Part shown: piece after piece, positions 1-11,000 of the stretch
Numbering within the stretch: position 1 is the stretch's first letter
Layout: every line of letters starts with the position of its first letter
Assembly: GCF_943908415.1 (NCBI RefSeq)
Contig: NZ_CALTSY010000015.1
Location: 1 to 45,718 of the forward strand
DNA: 45,718 nucleotides
Direction of reading: 5' to 3'
Source: an uncultured Anaerococcus sp.
GTDB taxonomy: Bacteria; Bacillota; Clostridia; Tissierellales; Peptoniphilaceae
Notes under the pieces: model-generated
Database searches by the model: none
What the model was told of the DNA's origin: nothing
What the model saw: only the letters and a program-made list of their open reading frames with translations
Made by a program: the position numbers and the translations under genes

Positions 1-190
1 AAGCCCGTCCGGCTAAGGGAGGACCCACCACGGCGTGGTCGCAGGACGAAAGTCCAAGAAAGCCCGTCCGCCTAATATATATCAACAACTGAGTGGTCTG
101 AGCAACCGAAATAAAGATTAAAATATCGCGCCAGATTTAAAATGGCCCCTAGTCCCGGCAAGGGACTAGGAAAATAATCTAATTATTTTT
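1..190 (+). ncRNA. Structured non-coding RNA, 3' part (possible raiA-motif-like RNA)
   Basis: No open reading frame fits here, but the sequence is GC-rich against an AT-rich background and full of short helices. Visible are an ACCAC/GTGGT hairpin near 26-39, a GGAC-GAAA-GTCC hairpin with a GNRA tetraloop at 44-55, and a 9-bp stem at 148-156/162-170. A 16-base block at 1-16 recurs at 60-75 with one change, so alternative pairings are possible. The RNA ends in a terminator just before the sortase gene. The 5' end is probably cut by the window edge. I am fairly sure it is a structured RNA. Assigning it to the raiA motif, an abundant RNA of Bacillota and Actinomycetota, is only a guess from its general look. 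Confidence 0.5.
148..190 (+). terminator. Terminator at the end of the structured RNA
   Basis: A perfect 9-bp stem (CCTAGTCCC/GGGACTAGG, 5-nt loop) is followed directly by a second, AT-only hairpin (AAAATAA/TTATTTT) that ends in a T run. The stem may also be the last helix of the RNA itself. Confidence 0.65.
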
Positions 191-278
191 AATGCTGACA
201 TATTAGCAACTAGAAATAATAGAATCCTTGTCATCCTATAAGGATGAGCTTATATACCAATTCTTAGGAGGTGGTCAA

Positions 279-1031
279 TTGCAAATATTAGCTAATATAT
301 CTCGTATAGGAGAGAAGATACTAGATCGTATTGTAGCAATCATTTTAATATTAGTTATACTTTTTGCAGGCTACTCCCTATGGAACTCTTATATGCTATT
401 TCGTGGAGGCTTTGCAGGAGATGAACTTCTTAAATTCAAACCTCAAATCAGCGAAGATGGCAAAAACCCAAGTTTATGGGATTTGATGAAAATTAATGAA
501 GATGTAGTAGCTTGGATTACCATAGATGATACAAATATTGATCAACCCGTAGTTCAAGCTAAAGACAATATGGAATACATCAATAAGGACGTTTACAAAA
601 AATTTTCTTTAAGTGGCTCTATATTCCTAGACTATCGAAATAATAAAGAATTCAAAGATCCCTATTCACTCTTGTATGGCCACCATATGGATCAAGGTGG
701 TATGTTTGGAGATGTTGTACTTTTTGAAGATCAAAAGTATTTTGATAAGCACAAAACAGGTACTCTGTTCTTGCCAAATGAAACATATAGTATAGAAATA
801 TTTATGGTAAGCAAAATTGATGCCTATGACTCAGTTATATTTAATCCATCGTCAATAGCTACCATGGATGCAAGGCAAAGTTTGATAGATCATGCTAGAA
901 AAACAAAGCTTCACGAGAGAGAAATAAATTTAGGAAATGACAGAATAATAGCATTATCTACATGTGAAAAAGCAACTACAAATGGTAGGACAGTAATCCT
1001 AGGTGTTCTAAGACCTATGAATGGAGATTGA
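279..1031 (+). CDS. Class B sortase
   Basis: Membrane-anchored cysteine transpeptidase that cleaves a sorting signal and joins the protein to the cell wall or to another pilin. With the start used here (250 aa) there is one membrane anchor at about residues 12-32 and an outward catalytic domain. The catalytic residues are all visible: His135 in YGHHM, Cys229 in LSTC and Arg237 in NGRT. The spacing and YGHHM form fit class B. An upstream in-frame TTG at 228 has no ribosome binding site, whereas TTG at 279 sits 7 nt after a strong AGGAGG, so 279 is preferred. The next gene, a pilin with an NVKTG signal, begins one base after this stop codon and is the obvious substrate. A class B enzyme polymerises the FctA (Spy0128) pilus of Streptococcus pyogenes, so a pilin-polymerising role is possible; simple anchoring is the alternative. 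Confidence 0.9.
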   Translation: MQILANISRIGEKILDRIVAIILILVILFAGYSLWNSYMLFRGGFAGDELLKFKPQISEDGKNPSLWDLMKINEDVVAWITIDDTNIDQPVVQAKDNMEYINKDVYKKFSLSGSIFLDYRNNKEFKDPYSLLYGHHMDQGGMFGDVVLFEDQKYFDKHKTGTLFLPNETYSIEIFMVSKIDAYDSVIFNPSSIATMDARQSLIDHARKTKLHEREINLGNDRIIALSTCEKATTNGRTVILGVLRPMNGD

Positions 1032-1032
1032 T

Positions 1033-1776
1033 ATGAAAAAAATCAAAAAAATATATAGCTTAATATTATTAACAATTATAGTATTATTCCCATTTATAGA
1101 TGTATCAGCAGATAGCCAAAGTCTAGCTATAAAAGTTGAATGGTATCATAATGAGGATAAGTTGGATGATTCTCCTCATCCAACTAATATAAAAATAGAC
1201 CCTTTAAATAATGCGCCTATGCCAAAAGATTATAAAGACTACAAAGAATATGGAGATTATACATTTTACTTTTCCCCTACATTTAATAAAGCTGGAAAAT
1301 ATGAATATTTAGTATATCTTACTAATGAAGATAGATTAGAAGAAAATGAATGGATTAAATATGACAAAAAAGTATATAGATTAGTGTATTATGTACAAAA
1401 TACAGCTTCTGGACTAGATACTTCTGTAATAGCCTATGATAATTCTTTATATAAATTAGATGCTAATAATACAAAAATAGCATCTATAGTATTTAAGAAT
1501 ATAGATCCATATTATCATGATAAAGATGCTAATATTATAAAAAGAAAGTCTAATAAACCATTTGTTCCTGTATATCCATATGATCCTAATAAAAACTTAA
1601 ATACTAGATCAGACACTGATGACAATACAAAATCAGTATATAAAGATTCTAGAGAAAATGTCAAAACGGGCATAGATTCCATATGCCTATGGTTACTAAT
1701 ACTACTACTAGCATTGATAAGCTTGGATTTATTAAATAAAAAGAATAATGAGAAAAGATTCAACACAAGACTCTGA
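1033..1776 (+). CDS. FctA/Spy0128-like pilin or surface subunit with NVKTG sorting signal
   Basis: Secreted, wall-linked protein of 247 aa. It has a signal peptide (about residues 1-27). One domain resembles the streptococcal pilin isopeptide-linkage domain: a Lys near the first strand (AIKVEW), the Y-D-K-K-V-Y-R-L strand and a closing V-F-K-N strand, the kind of Lys/Asn pair that forms an intramolecular isopeptide bond. A Pro/Asp-rich linker follows. The C terminus is a sorting signal with NVKTG at residues 209-213, a hydrophobic segment and a basic tail. NVKTG looks like the NPQTN/QVPTG type of class B sortase substrates rather than LPXTG. The start ATG at 1033 has GGAG 6 nt upstream and is preferred to the ATG at 1021. 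It lies directly behind the sortase gene. It could be a minor/basal pilin or a stand-alone surface protein. Confidence 0.7.
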   Translation: MKKIKKIYSLILLTIIVLFPFIDVSADSQSLAIKVEWYHNEDKLDDSPHPTNIKIDPLNNAPMPKDYKDYKEYGDYTFYFSPTFNKAGKYEYLVYLTNEDRLEENEWIKYDKKVYRLVYYVQNTASGLDTSVIAYDNSLYKLDANNTKIASIVFKNIDPYYHDKDANIIKRKSNKPFVPVYPYDPNKNLNTRSDTDDNTKSVYKDSRENVKTGIDSICLWLLILLLALISLDLLNKKNNEKRFNTRL

Positions 1777-1799
1777 TTTATATAATCAGAGTTTTTTTA
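1770..1799 (+). terminator. Terminator after sortase-pilin pair
   Basis: An ACTCTGATT/AATCAGAGT stem with a short AT loop followed by seven T. It separates the sortase/NVKTG pair from the giant gene. Confidence 0.85.
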
Positions 1800-2033
1800 A
1801 ATTAAAATAGAAATTATGATTTAACAGCTTTTAGTGAGTATAAATAAGTATAAAAATATTTGCGTTATTTATTAAAAATAATATGGTGGCCAAAATTCAT
1901 TATTTAGTTTAAAGTATTGTCTATTTCGCTATAATTCCTACAAAATTGATAGTATAATAATAGCATATAACAAATCAAAATAATAATATCTAAATGATAA
2001 TAAAATATAAAATTACAAATAAAGGAGGGATTT

Positions 2034-5000
2034 GTGAAAAAAAATAATTTAAGGCAATTTATGATTAAGCTTTGGGCACTCACCCTAGCAATCATAATGG
2101 CTTTTCCATTTAATGCTTTTGCATCGAGCCAGATTAAAGAAGATACAAAAAGCTACGATGACAAATCATCAATAATGGGACTAGCAGAGGATAATGAAAA
2201 AGCTTCTGAAGAGAATATAAATAGTATAAATTCTAAGCAAGATTATTCTAAAAATATAGAGGATAGAGGTAAGTATAGTATAGAGAAAAAAGCAAGCCTA
2301 AGTAAAGATTCTTCTAAGCTAATATATACAATTGAGCTTACAAATAAGGATTTTACAAAGGAAGAGTCACAAGGAGATATAAGCTTAGCCCTTGGATTTG
2401 ATACTTCATCTAATATCAAAAATATAGAAGTTAAAAATATAGAAGGATATAAAGATGAGGGCTCTTTAGAGAAGATACAAGCTAATAGCCAACAAGATTC
2501 GAGCTTAGACCCATTACAGACTTTAACAGTCACTTCAAAAAACTATGAAAAATTACTTTATACAATAGAAGCTGACATAAGCTCTGTAGATGATAAAGCA
2601 ACTTACTCATTGATCATGTCCTTAAATAAGGATGATGAAAATATTTATTTATCTACTTACGATCTTAGAACAGATATTATAAATGTCACAGAAAACAATA
2701 CTCAAAAAGAACTAGTAGAACTTGTAGATATAAGTGAAGATAATAATTCTTACTTAGATGCTTTCTATAAAGAAGATAAAGAACTTATATGGCAAGATTA
2801 TCTAGTAAATGATAAAGAAGATAGTAAAAAAGTAAGATATGATTTAAATTCTGATAATAATCAAGACTTTACAGATAGCAAAATTAATCTAGAATACCTA
2901 AGCCTAGGCAAAGATGGATTTGAAAAGAATGAAGAACTTAGCCAGAGCTTAGACTACGTAAAAAATTTAGAATTTGATATACCAAAAGGATATATGGTAA
3001 AACTATCCTTAAAAAGTCAAATTGATAAAGATAATACAAGTATTAAAAATTACTCAATGAATAATAGAACCATCAAAAATCCTTATTATAAAGAAGACAA
3101 AGAATCTAGCGATGATAGTGATGATGAGTCAGCCCAGCAAGATATAGATGAGAATAAAAATCTAAGCAAAAAAGATGCTACTGATGCTAAAAATAAAGTT
3201 ACAGTAAAGGCTGATCCAGATAGTAATGAATTTGTAATAGATGAACCAATATTTGAGAAAAAGGATAAGTCATCAGTTAATGCTACAGAAAGTCAAAGTT
3301 CAGCTATAGATTTAAATAAAGATAGTATCCTAAGCAAATATAAGAGTAAAGGCAATCTTAGCCCAGTACTAGAAGTAACAATCAACAATATCACAAGTCT
3401 ATTAAAATCCTACAATGATGATAAGATAAGCTATGAAGATTTTGAAAATGAACTATCTTCCCAAACTAATGATATTTCAAAACAAGAATTCACAGAAATT
3501 ACTTCTACATTAATAGAAGGACTCAACGAAGAGAAATACAAAGTAGCAAAAATTGATATTGATAGTTTAGCTAATCAAGTTTACTCTGATGATAATATAG
3601 ACAAACAATCCAGCAAGAGTCTTGATAAAGTAGATACAAACTCTCAAAATGATAATACAAATAAAGAATCACAAGAAATCCCTTTATCTAGTGAAGAAAT
3701 TGCAAAGCAAGATGCAGTAGAAAGCTTTGATAGCTCCCTTAGAAAAGCAGCAGAAGAAGCAAAAAAACCACAAGAAGATGATAGAACTCTTATGTCAGAT
3801 ATAACAGAAGGGGTTAAAGGCATCTTTGGTCAAAGCAATCTTGATAAGGCAGATAAGGAATTAAAAGAGGCTCTTGATAATGATATAAGCCTAGAAAAAC
3901 TTCAAGATTTATTATTAGATTTGGGAGAAAGATACAATTTAAATAGCAAAGATGAAGCTAAACTTATGTCAGATAATGAAGAAGCTATTAAAGCTGTTAT
4001 AGAAAAAGATGCAGATGCAAATTTTAGATCAAATATGTTATTTGTACAAAATGATGATAATATAAGTTCATTTACTAACAAAAGCTTCAATATATTAACT
4101 AATTTTGATACTTATAATGCAGATAAACCTGTAAGAGTTGGCGAAAAATTTGTAATACAGCTTGATGATAAATTAAAAATTAATGATAGTAGTGTTCTTG
4201 AAAATCTAAGTTATAAAGGAAATGTTGTAGCAAATGCTAGTTATGACGAAAAGTCCAATACGATAATCTATACAGTAGTAAAAGATATTTATGATAGTAT
4301 TAGCCTACCTATAAAAATAAAAGCTGATTATAACATTGATAATATAGATAAAAGTAAGGAAAGCTTTGCTATTATAAATAGAATTTCAGGTGTGGGATTA
4401 AGCTCAACTCAAAGCTTATTGCCAATAATAGTAGATAAAAATGGCAATATAAGCAATACTATAGATGAGCCTGATAAAGAAAATGTAATTCAAATAATCA
4501 ATCAAGACAAGGATGAAGATTATAGATTTACCCTAGATGCTTATGGTCAACCAGTTATAAATAATGGAAAAATGAATGGAGTCAACTGGACTATTAAGGT
4601 TGGCTCTGATCAAGATCTTAAAAGTTTAGGATATAAACTAAATCTAACAACTGTTGAAGGTTCAGGAATTGGAGAAATACAAAATTCAAGGTCAAATACT
4701 GAGGAAATAAATCTGGAGACTAATGAAGCCATCAAAGGAAAACTTGGTATAGTTGATTCCAAGCATTATAACTTGCAATCATCAGCTCAAGATTTGGTAC
4801 AAAAATTTTATACTCCAGTGATAAATGAGCAGAGCTCTTATATGTTAGATATTTCTGTAGCCCTAACTGAGAAAAAGGAAACGGGTGCAGTAAGGTTGAT
4901 TATGGATGATGGATATCTACAACAAGTCATCAACGAAGCCACACCTACTCGTGTAGGTATGAATAATAGGACAACTATACAAGGAGAGTTTACTTCATCA

Positions 5001-8000
5001 AATGAGGCTAGATGGACTATTACCGATGGAGTATCCACAGGAGATAGCAATAATGGCTTGCCATTAAAAAGCAGGAGTATAGGTAGTAACCAGTCTATAA
5101 AAGAAGGAAAGACAGCTAGCTATGGATTAGATGAAAATGGAAAAATGGAAATAAAGGAAGGAGAATCCTTTATAAGTGAAATCCCTAGCAAAGAAACAAA
5201 TCCATCCTCTAGTCAAGCAGTTGGTAATATAGCTGTATACCAACTTACGACAGATTTAAAAGATCCTGACAAAGCTCAGACCTATATTTTATCTGGAGTT
5301 GAATTATCTAAGTATAGGAATCTTTATATAGATCAGTCTTGGAATTTACCTGATGGAGTAGATATGCCAGAACAAACCATCAAGGCAGTAGATAAAGATG
5401 GAAATATATTAGCTACTAGTCAAGTAGAAGCTGGTGAAGATGGTAAATTTGAAAGACTTATTACTGTAGATGATGTAAGATACTGGAATATTACTGATGA
5501 AGGGAAAGCTAGTAAGACCGATCCTAAAATAGATCAGAATTTCTCAGATCAATCAGTAGAGATAAATGGAAAAGAATATAGATTTTATGAAAATACTAAC
5601 TACTATAATCCTGATCAAAAAATATACTATATTAAAAATTCTTTGAGTGAAGAAAATGAAGAAAAATCAGCAAGCTTTAATGTACTGAAAGTAGATAGAA
5701 AAAATCCAGGTAAAAGATTAGCTGGAGCAAGGTATAAGCTATTAGGGTCTGATGTTGAAGCAGTAACAGATACTAATGGTAGGGCTTTATTTTCAAATAT
5801 AAAGCCAGGATCCTATACATTAGTAGAAAGTAAAGCTCCATCAGGATATGAGTTAGACCAAGAGTCTAAGAATATCAATATATCTAAAGATGGTGAAATC
5901 AGTGTATCTGGTAGGAATGCATACTTTTCTGATGCTAGTAATAAGACCGAAATAGTAAGGCATCCAGGCTATCCTGACTATATGACTACTATGCGCTATG
6001 GGAATATTAGTGATAATGGTAATGTTGAGTTTTACCTATACTTAAAACCTCTAAATAGTAATGGGGGTAGTACAAATAAGGATACAAGACTTAATATTGA
6101 TATACCAGGAGCTTTAAATCTAAATGTTTCTGCCTATGATGTCTATCCCGAAGATAGAGAAGCTATAAGAGCAGCTATGGAAAATCAAACCGTGGATAAA
6201 AATATATCTAGTCTTGGGAAAAGTGTAATAAACTCTCCTAACAATAATGTTATTACAGGCAAGGAAAATGTTACTGATAGCTATACAAATAAGACTGGTT
6301 ACCAAATCAAATTTCCAGCGGCAAGATTTAATGGTGATTGGGGATTCTTAGTAAAGGTAACAGGAAACATAAAAGATATGGATTCTGCCGTTCTATATTA
6401 TGATTGGCTTACTGATAAAAATACAGTAAATGAAGCTAAGATACAAGAGAATATCAATATAAGCAAGCAAAAACTTAATAACAATCAACCATCAAGTATC
6501 CTAATCACCAATGAAGAATATGATAAGAGTATTATAACTGTCAGCAAGTTCGATGATAGTAAAGATAAAAATAAACTTAAAGGAGCAGAATTTGTACTAA
6601 AGGATAGTGATGGTAATATCATATCAACTAAGTTTACAGGTGAAGATGGCCAAGCAAAATTTGGAGAGCAGCCTGCAGGTACTTACACAATAGAAGAAGC
6701 AAACGCTCCCCAAGGATATGAAAAATCTAATGCAGTATTCGACATTATTGTAAATAAGTCTGGAGAAATCATCTATAACCCTAGATTTAAAAATGGATCT
6801 GGTGTTCCTGAAAATGCCATTGATTATTGGCTAGAAAATGAAAAAGACAACGAAGGCTCTAGCAGAGCTAATGTTGTTTCCGTAAACCAAAAGACGAGTA
6901 TAAAAGAGGGGGTAGGTTCAGGTTCTAGTGGTATAAGACAAGACGTATGGGAAGCTTACAGGCTTGAATCATTAAAGTATCATCTTGATGTAAGCTTAAA
7001 AGATTCAAGAGAAGGAAGCAAATTTGAAATACAATTTGATCCAAATCTTGACTTTACCCAATATGTCAATGAATTACCTAAGATTAATGTATCAGGAAAA
7101 GATATAGCTGACCCTTACTTTGACTATAATACTAATCTCCTAACCTATGTATTTAATAACAACTCTGGAGGAGGCCCTATAGATGCTAGCATTGATATAG
7201 TAGGTATAATACCTAGTAAATTTTATGCAAAAAGCAATGGAGAGTATAGCTTTACTAATATAGTCAATCCAGGTGCAGATATAAAAGAAGGCAATCAGAG
7301 GGAAGACTTTAAAATTAATGCAGACTATGAAATATATGATATGAAGTCTGGTCAACCTAGCCAATCCTATTACTTTAGGGATGTATACCAAGGAGAAGAT
7401 GGGCAATGGTATGTATCAGCTATAGCCTACTATAACGCTACAGCTGATTATTCTGGAACATCTAAAAAGCTTTCATTTAATTGGCTATCCACCAACTATC
7501 AAAAAGATACTAGATATGCCAATTGGCAGGCTAATGGGGAGAAGCCGGCCTTTGACCTAGAGGATATCAAAATCTACCGCACTGAGCCTAAAATGAGAAG
7601 GCAAGAAATACGTAAAGATTATAGCATACCTATCAATGATAATATGCCCCTGTCATTTGGTATAAGGCCAGAACAAGATCCAAATACTTATTCACTGGTA
7701 TATAGCACAAAAATAGATTCATCAAAAAGTTTAAATAATACTTCTAATAATATTAAACTAGACTATAACCCTGGGGAGATCCAGACTACAGGTGTAATAA
7801 ATAGAAGCAGTCCTTTAGAAATAACTATGCCTGCTATTTCTAGAAATAATGAGGGCTATGTAATAGAGCAGACCTTTAAGGTTACAGATAAGGATAAGTT
7901 TAATAAACTTTGGAGAGCCTTCTACATGACTAATGGTAGCTTAGAGTCACCTTTTGTAAGCAGATCTAATACTAACGATAAGGCAGAAGCTATAAAAACT

Positions 8001-11000
8001 GGAGATGATATACCAGTTATTTATAAACAACGATTAGGATTTATAAATAAAAAGTATACGCCAGGAAAGTTTTATATTACGAAAATAAATGAGTCAGATA
8101 GAGATGAAAAAATTAACAATGCAGTATTTTCGTTAACAGATACACATGGTAATATATATAGATCTACAAATAAAAACGGTAGGACTGAATTTAATAACCT
8201 TGCTCCTGGTAGGTATACTCTTATCGAATCTAAGGCCCCAGATAATTTCATTAAGTCAGATAAAAAATGGCAAGTTACAGTAGATATTGATGGTAATGTA
8301 AAAATATTGGAGACATCAGTTACAGGATATGGTAAAACTTATCAAGGTAATAATACGGATCCAATAAATTTAGAAGTGACAAACAAGCCAGCAAGTGATA
8401 AATTTGTCATCTACAAAAAAGATCCTTCTGGGAAACCACTTGCAGGTGCAAAGTTTAGGATAAGTAAGCAAAACTCAGATCCTGAATTCGTAAGAGAAGC
8501 AGTCTCAGATGAAAATGGTATTGTCAAACTAAAAGAATCTTTATCCGATGGAACATATATTATAGAAGAAATAGAAGCCCCAAAATCATATAAAAAATCA
8601 GATAAAAAATGGGTTCTTGTAGTAAATGAAGGCAAAAACAAACTCTATAATTATGTAGATCCGACAAAAACTTTAGATGTAAAGTCGATACCGGCAGAAG
8701 ATGGTGTAAGCTGGGTAGATGTCAAAAATAGAGATACTACTGGCTGGAGCCAATACGATGTTAGATGGACTGGCTGGACTAGATACTCTAATGAAGCTAG
8801 TAAGCTTGGTACGAGGATTGTAGCTATAAACAAAGATAAAAAATATGTAGTCCAAAGATACGTTATAAATCCAGAGTCAGCAAGTATAGGAGAAAGCAGT
8901 GCAATAATTCATAGAGAAAATTCACAATATGATAATATGGATTGGTATCAAGGCACTGAAGATTATAATGTATTTATCTTAGATAAACCAGTAACAGGTC
9001 TAATCTCAGATATAAGGCTTGCAAATTATGGCATAACAGATATAAGCAAAGATGTTAAAAAAGATGTTGTAACTAGCGGCCAAGATCCAGACTCTTTAAA
9101 GCTAACTTTCCCAGAAACTAATAAGCCAATATTAGTTGATATAAAAGTCCCGTACAAAGAAGAATCTGCAGGGGTAGGAACCAGCATAGACTTTTCAGAA
9201 GGTGGAGAGATGTATTGGAAGTCAGACTACTATGAAAAAGTCTCTGATATCAAGCTTGCTGAACCTACACATGCAGTAAAAGGAAATATAAAGGGTTCAT
9301 ATATATCTGATGACTCATTAGATATAACTAATGAATCTAAAAAATATGACTTTAAGATAAAAAAGGTAAAAGAAAATGATAAAGACCAAACGATTAAAGG
9401 AGCAATATTTAAGCTAACAGGACCTGATGATACTGGAAATATAGACTACATGACAACTGCTGATGATGGAATGATAATCTTTGACGACCTGGAGCAAGGA
9501 ACTTACACATTAGAAGAAGATAGACCAGCACCAGGATATGAAAAATCAGATACCACTTGGGCAGTAATAATTGGCGATGATGGTAAAACTTATATAAAAG
9601 AAGATAAGTCAGTAGTAGCTAATAGAAAAGTAGAAGTTAAAGAAGATACAGCTGCTCAAAATATTGAAGAGCTTGCAATAAGTAGATTCTCTATGGCAAA
9701 TATCTCATTTATGGCAGTTAATCAAAATCTAGGATTAGAAGAAAGTCCAATAGCCATAGCTAGTCCACAAATGGCGGCTAGTGGCTGGCAAAAAGTAGAT
9801 CCAGCTATGTCAAAAACTTCTAGCAAGTCAGACTCTGCTAATGGAGAAATAAAAACAAAAATCACTGAAATAAATAAAGATACCAAACAATTTAAACAAG
9901 TATTCTTGATTGATGGAAGTAAAAGCACATTATCTCCTATTATTTTAAATATTCACCGTGTAGGGTTAGCGGAAATAAAACCTACTGATATAAGTGTAAG
10001 TGTATATCCTGTAAGTAAAGATTCAACTGTAGATAATCTAACATCAATTGGCGGACCAATAAAATATAATGGTCCTTTTGGAGATAATAATTTCCCAGGT
10101 GTTACATTAAACTTTGTTAAGCAAAATCAGAATATAGCTATAGAAGTTACTTCTTCATATAGTACTGGTTCTCCTATAGGACTTGAGATGTACTATCACT
10201 ACAGTAGAAGTGGAAGTCCTGCTAATTGGAAACACTTTGATGCAAAAGAATCCTATGCTAATGAAAATGATGTAAATAAAATAGAATCATATAAGGTAAC
10301 TATAAATCAACCCCAAAATGGAAGTATAGATGCAGATAAAAAAACAGATCTTAAAAAAGATGACACTGTAAGATTAACCAAACAGGCAAATAATGGTTAT
10401 ATATTTAAGGAATGGAATGTAAGAGATGCACAGGGTAATCCTGTAACAGTAAGTAATGACCAATTTAAGATGCCAGCATCAGATGTAACAGTTTCAGCCG
10501 TATTTGAAAAAATACCATCATATCAAGTGTGGGTTCAAACTGTAGAAGGTGGAAAAGTAACTCCAAATCCAAATAAAGATGTGACAGCGGGGACAACAAT
10601 AAATCTAACAATTGAACCAGAAGATGGATATGAGCTTGAAAAAATAACATATAATGACCTTGATGGTAAAACTTATGAGGTCAATGGAACATCATTTGAA
10701 ATGCCAAATCATAATGTGACATTAATGCCTACATTTAAGAAAAAACCAGTAGCAAAATATAATATCACACTTATGCAAGCAGAAGGCGGCAATATTAGTG
10801 CAGATCCTATGTCTGCAGAAAAGGGAACTATAATTAAGTTAACGGCTTCAGCTGATGAAGGCTATGAGTTTGAAGGATTTACTGTAACAGATGCAAATAA
10901 TGAATCTGTAGATGTTACAGATGGCCAATTCGTAATGCCAGCATCAAATGTAAGTGTTTCTGCTAGATTTAACAAAAAAGAAGAGCCTGATCAAGTACCG

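Noticed and set aside
228..278. Longer N terminus for the class B sortase starting at TTG 228
   Set aside because: There is no ribosome binding site before 228, whereas TTG 279 follows a strong AGGAGG at 7 nt and leaves a normal sortase N terminus.
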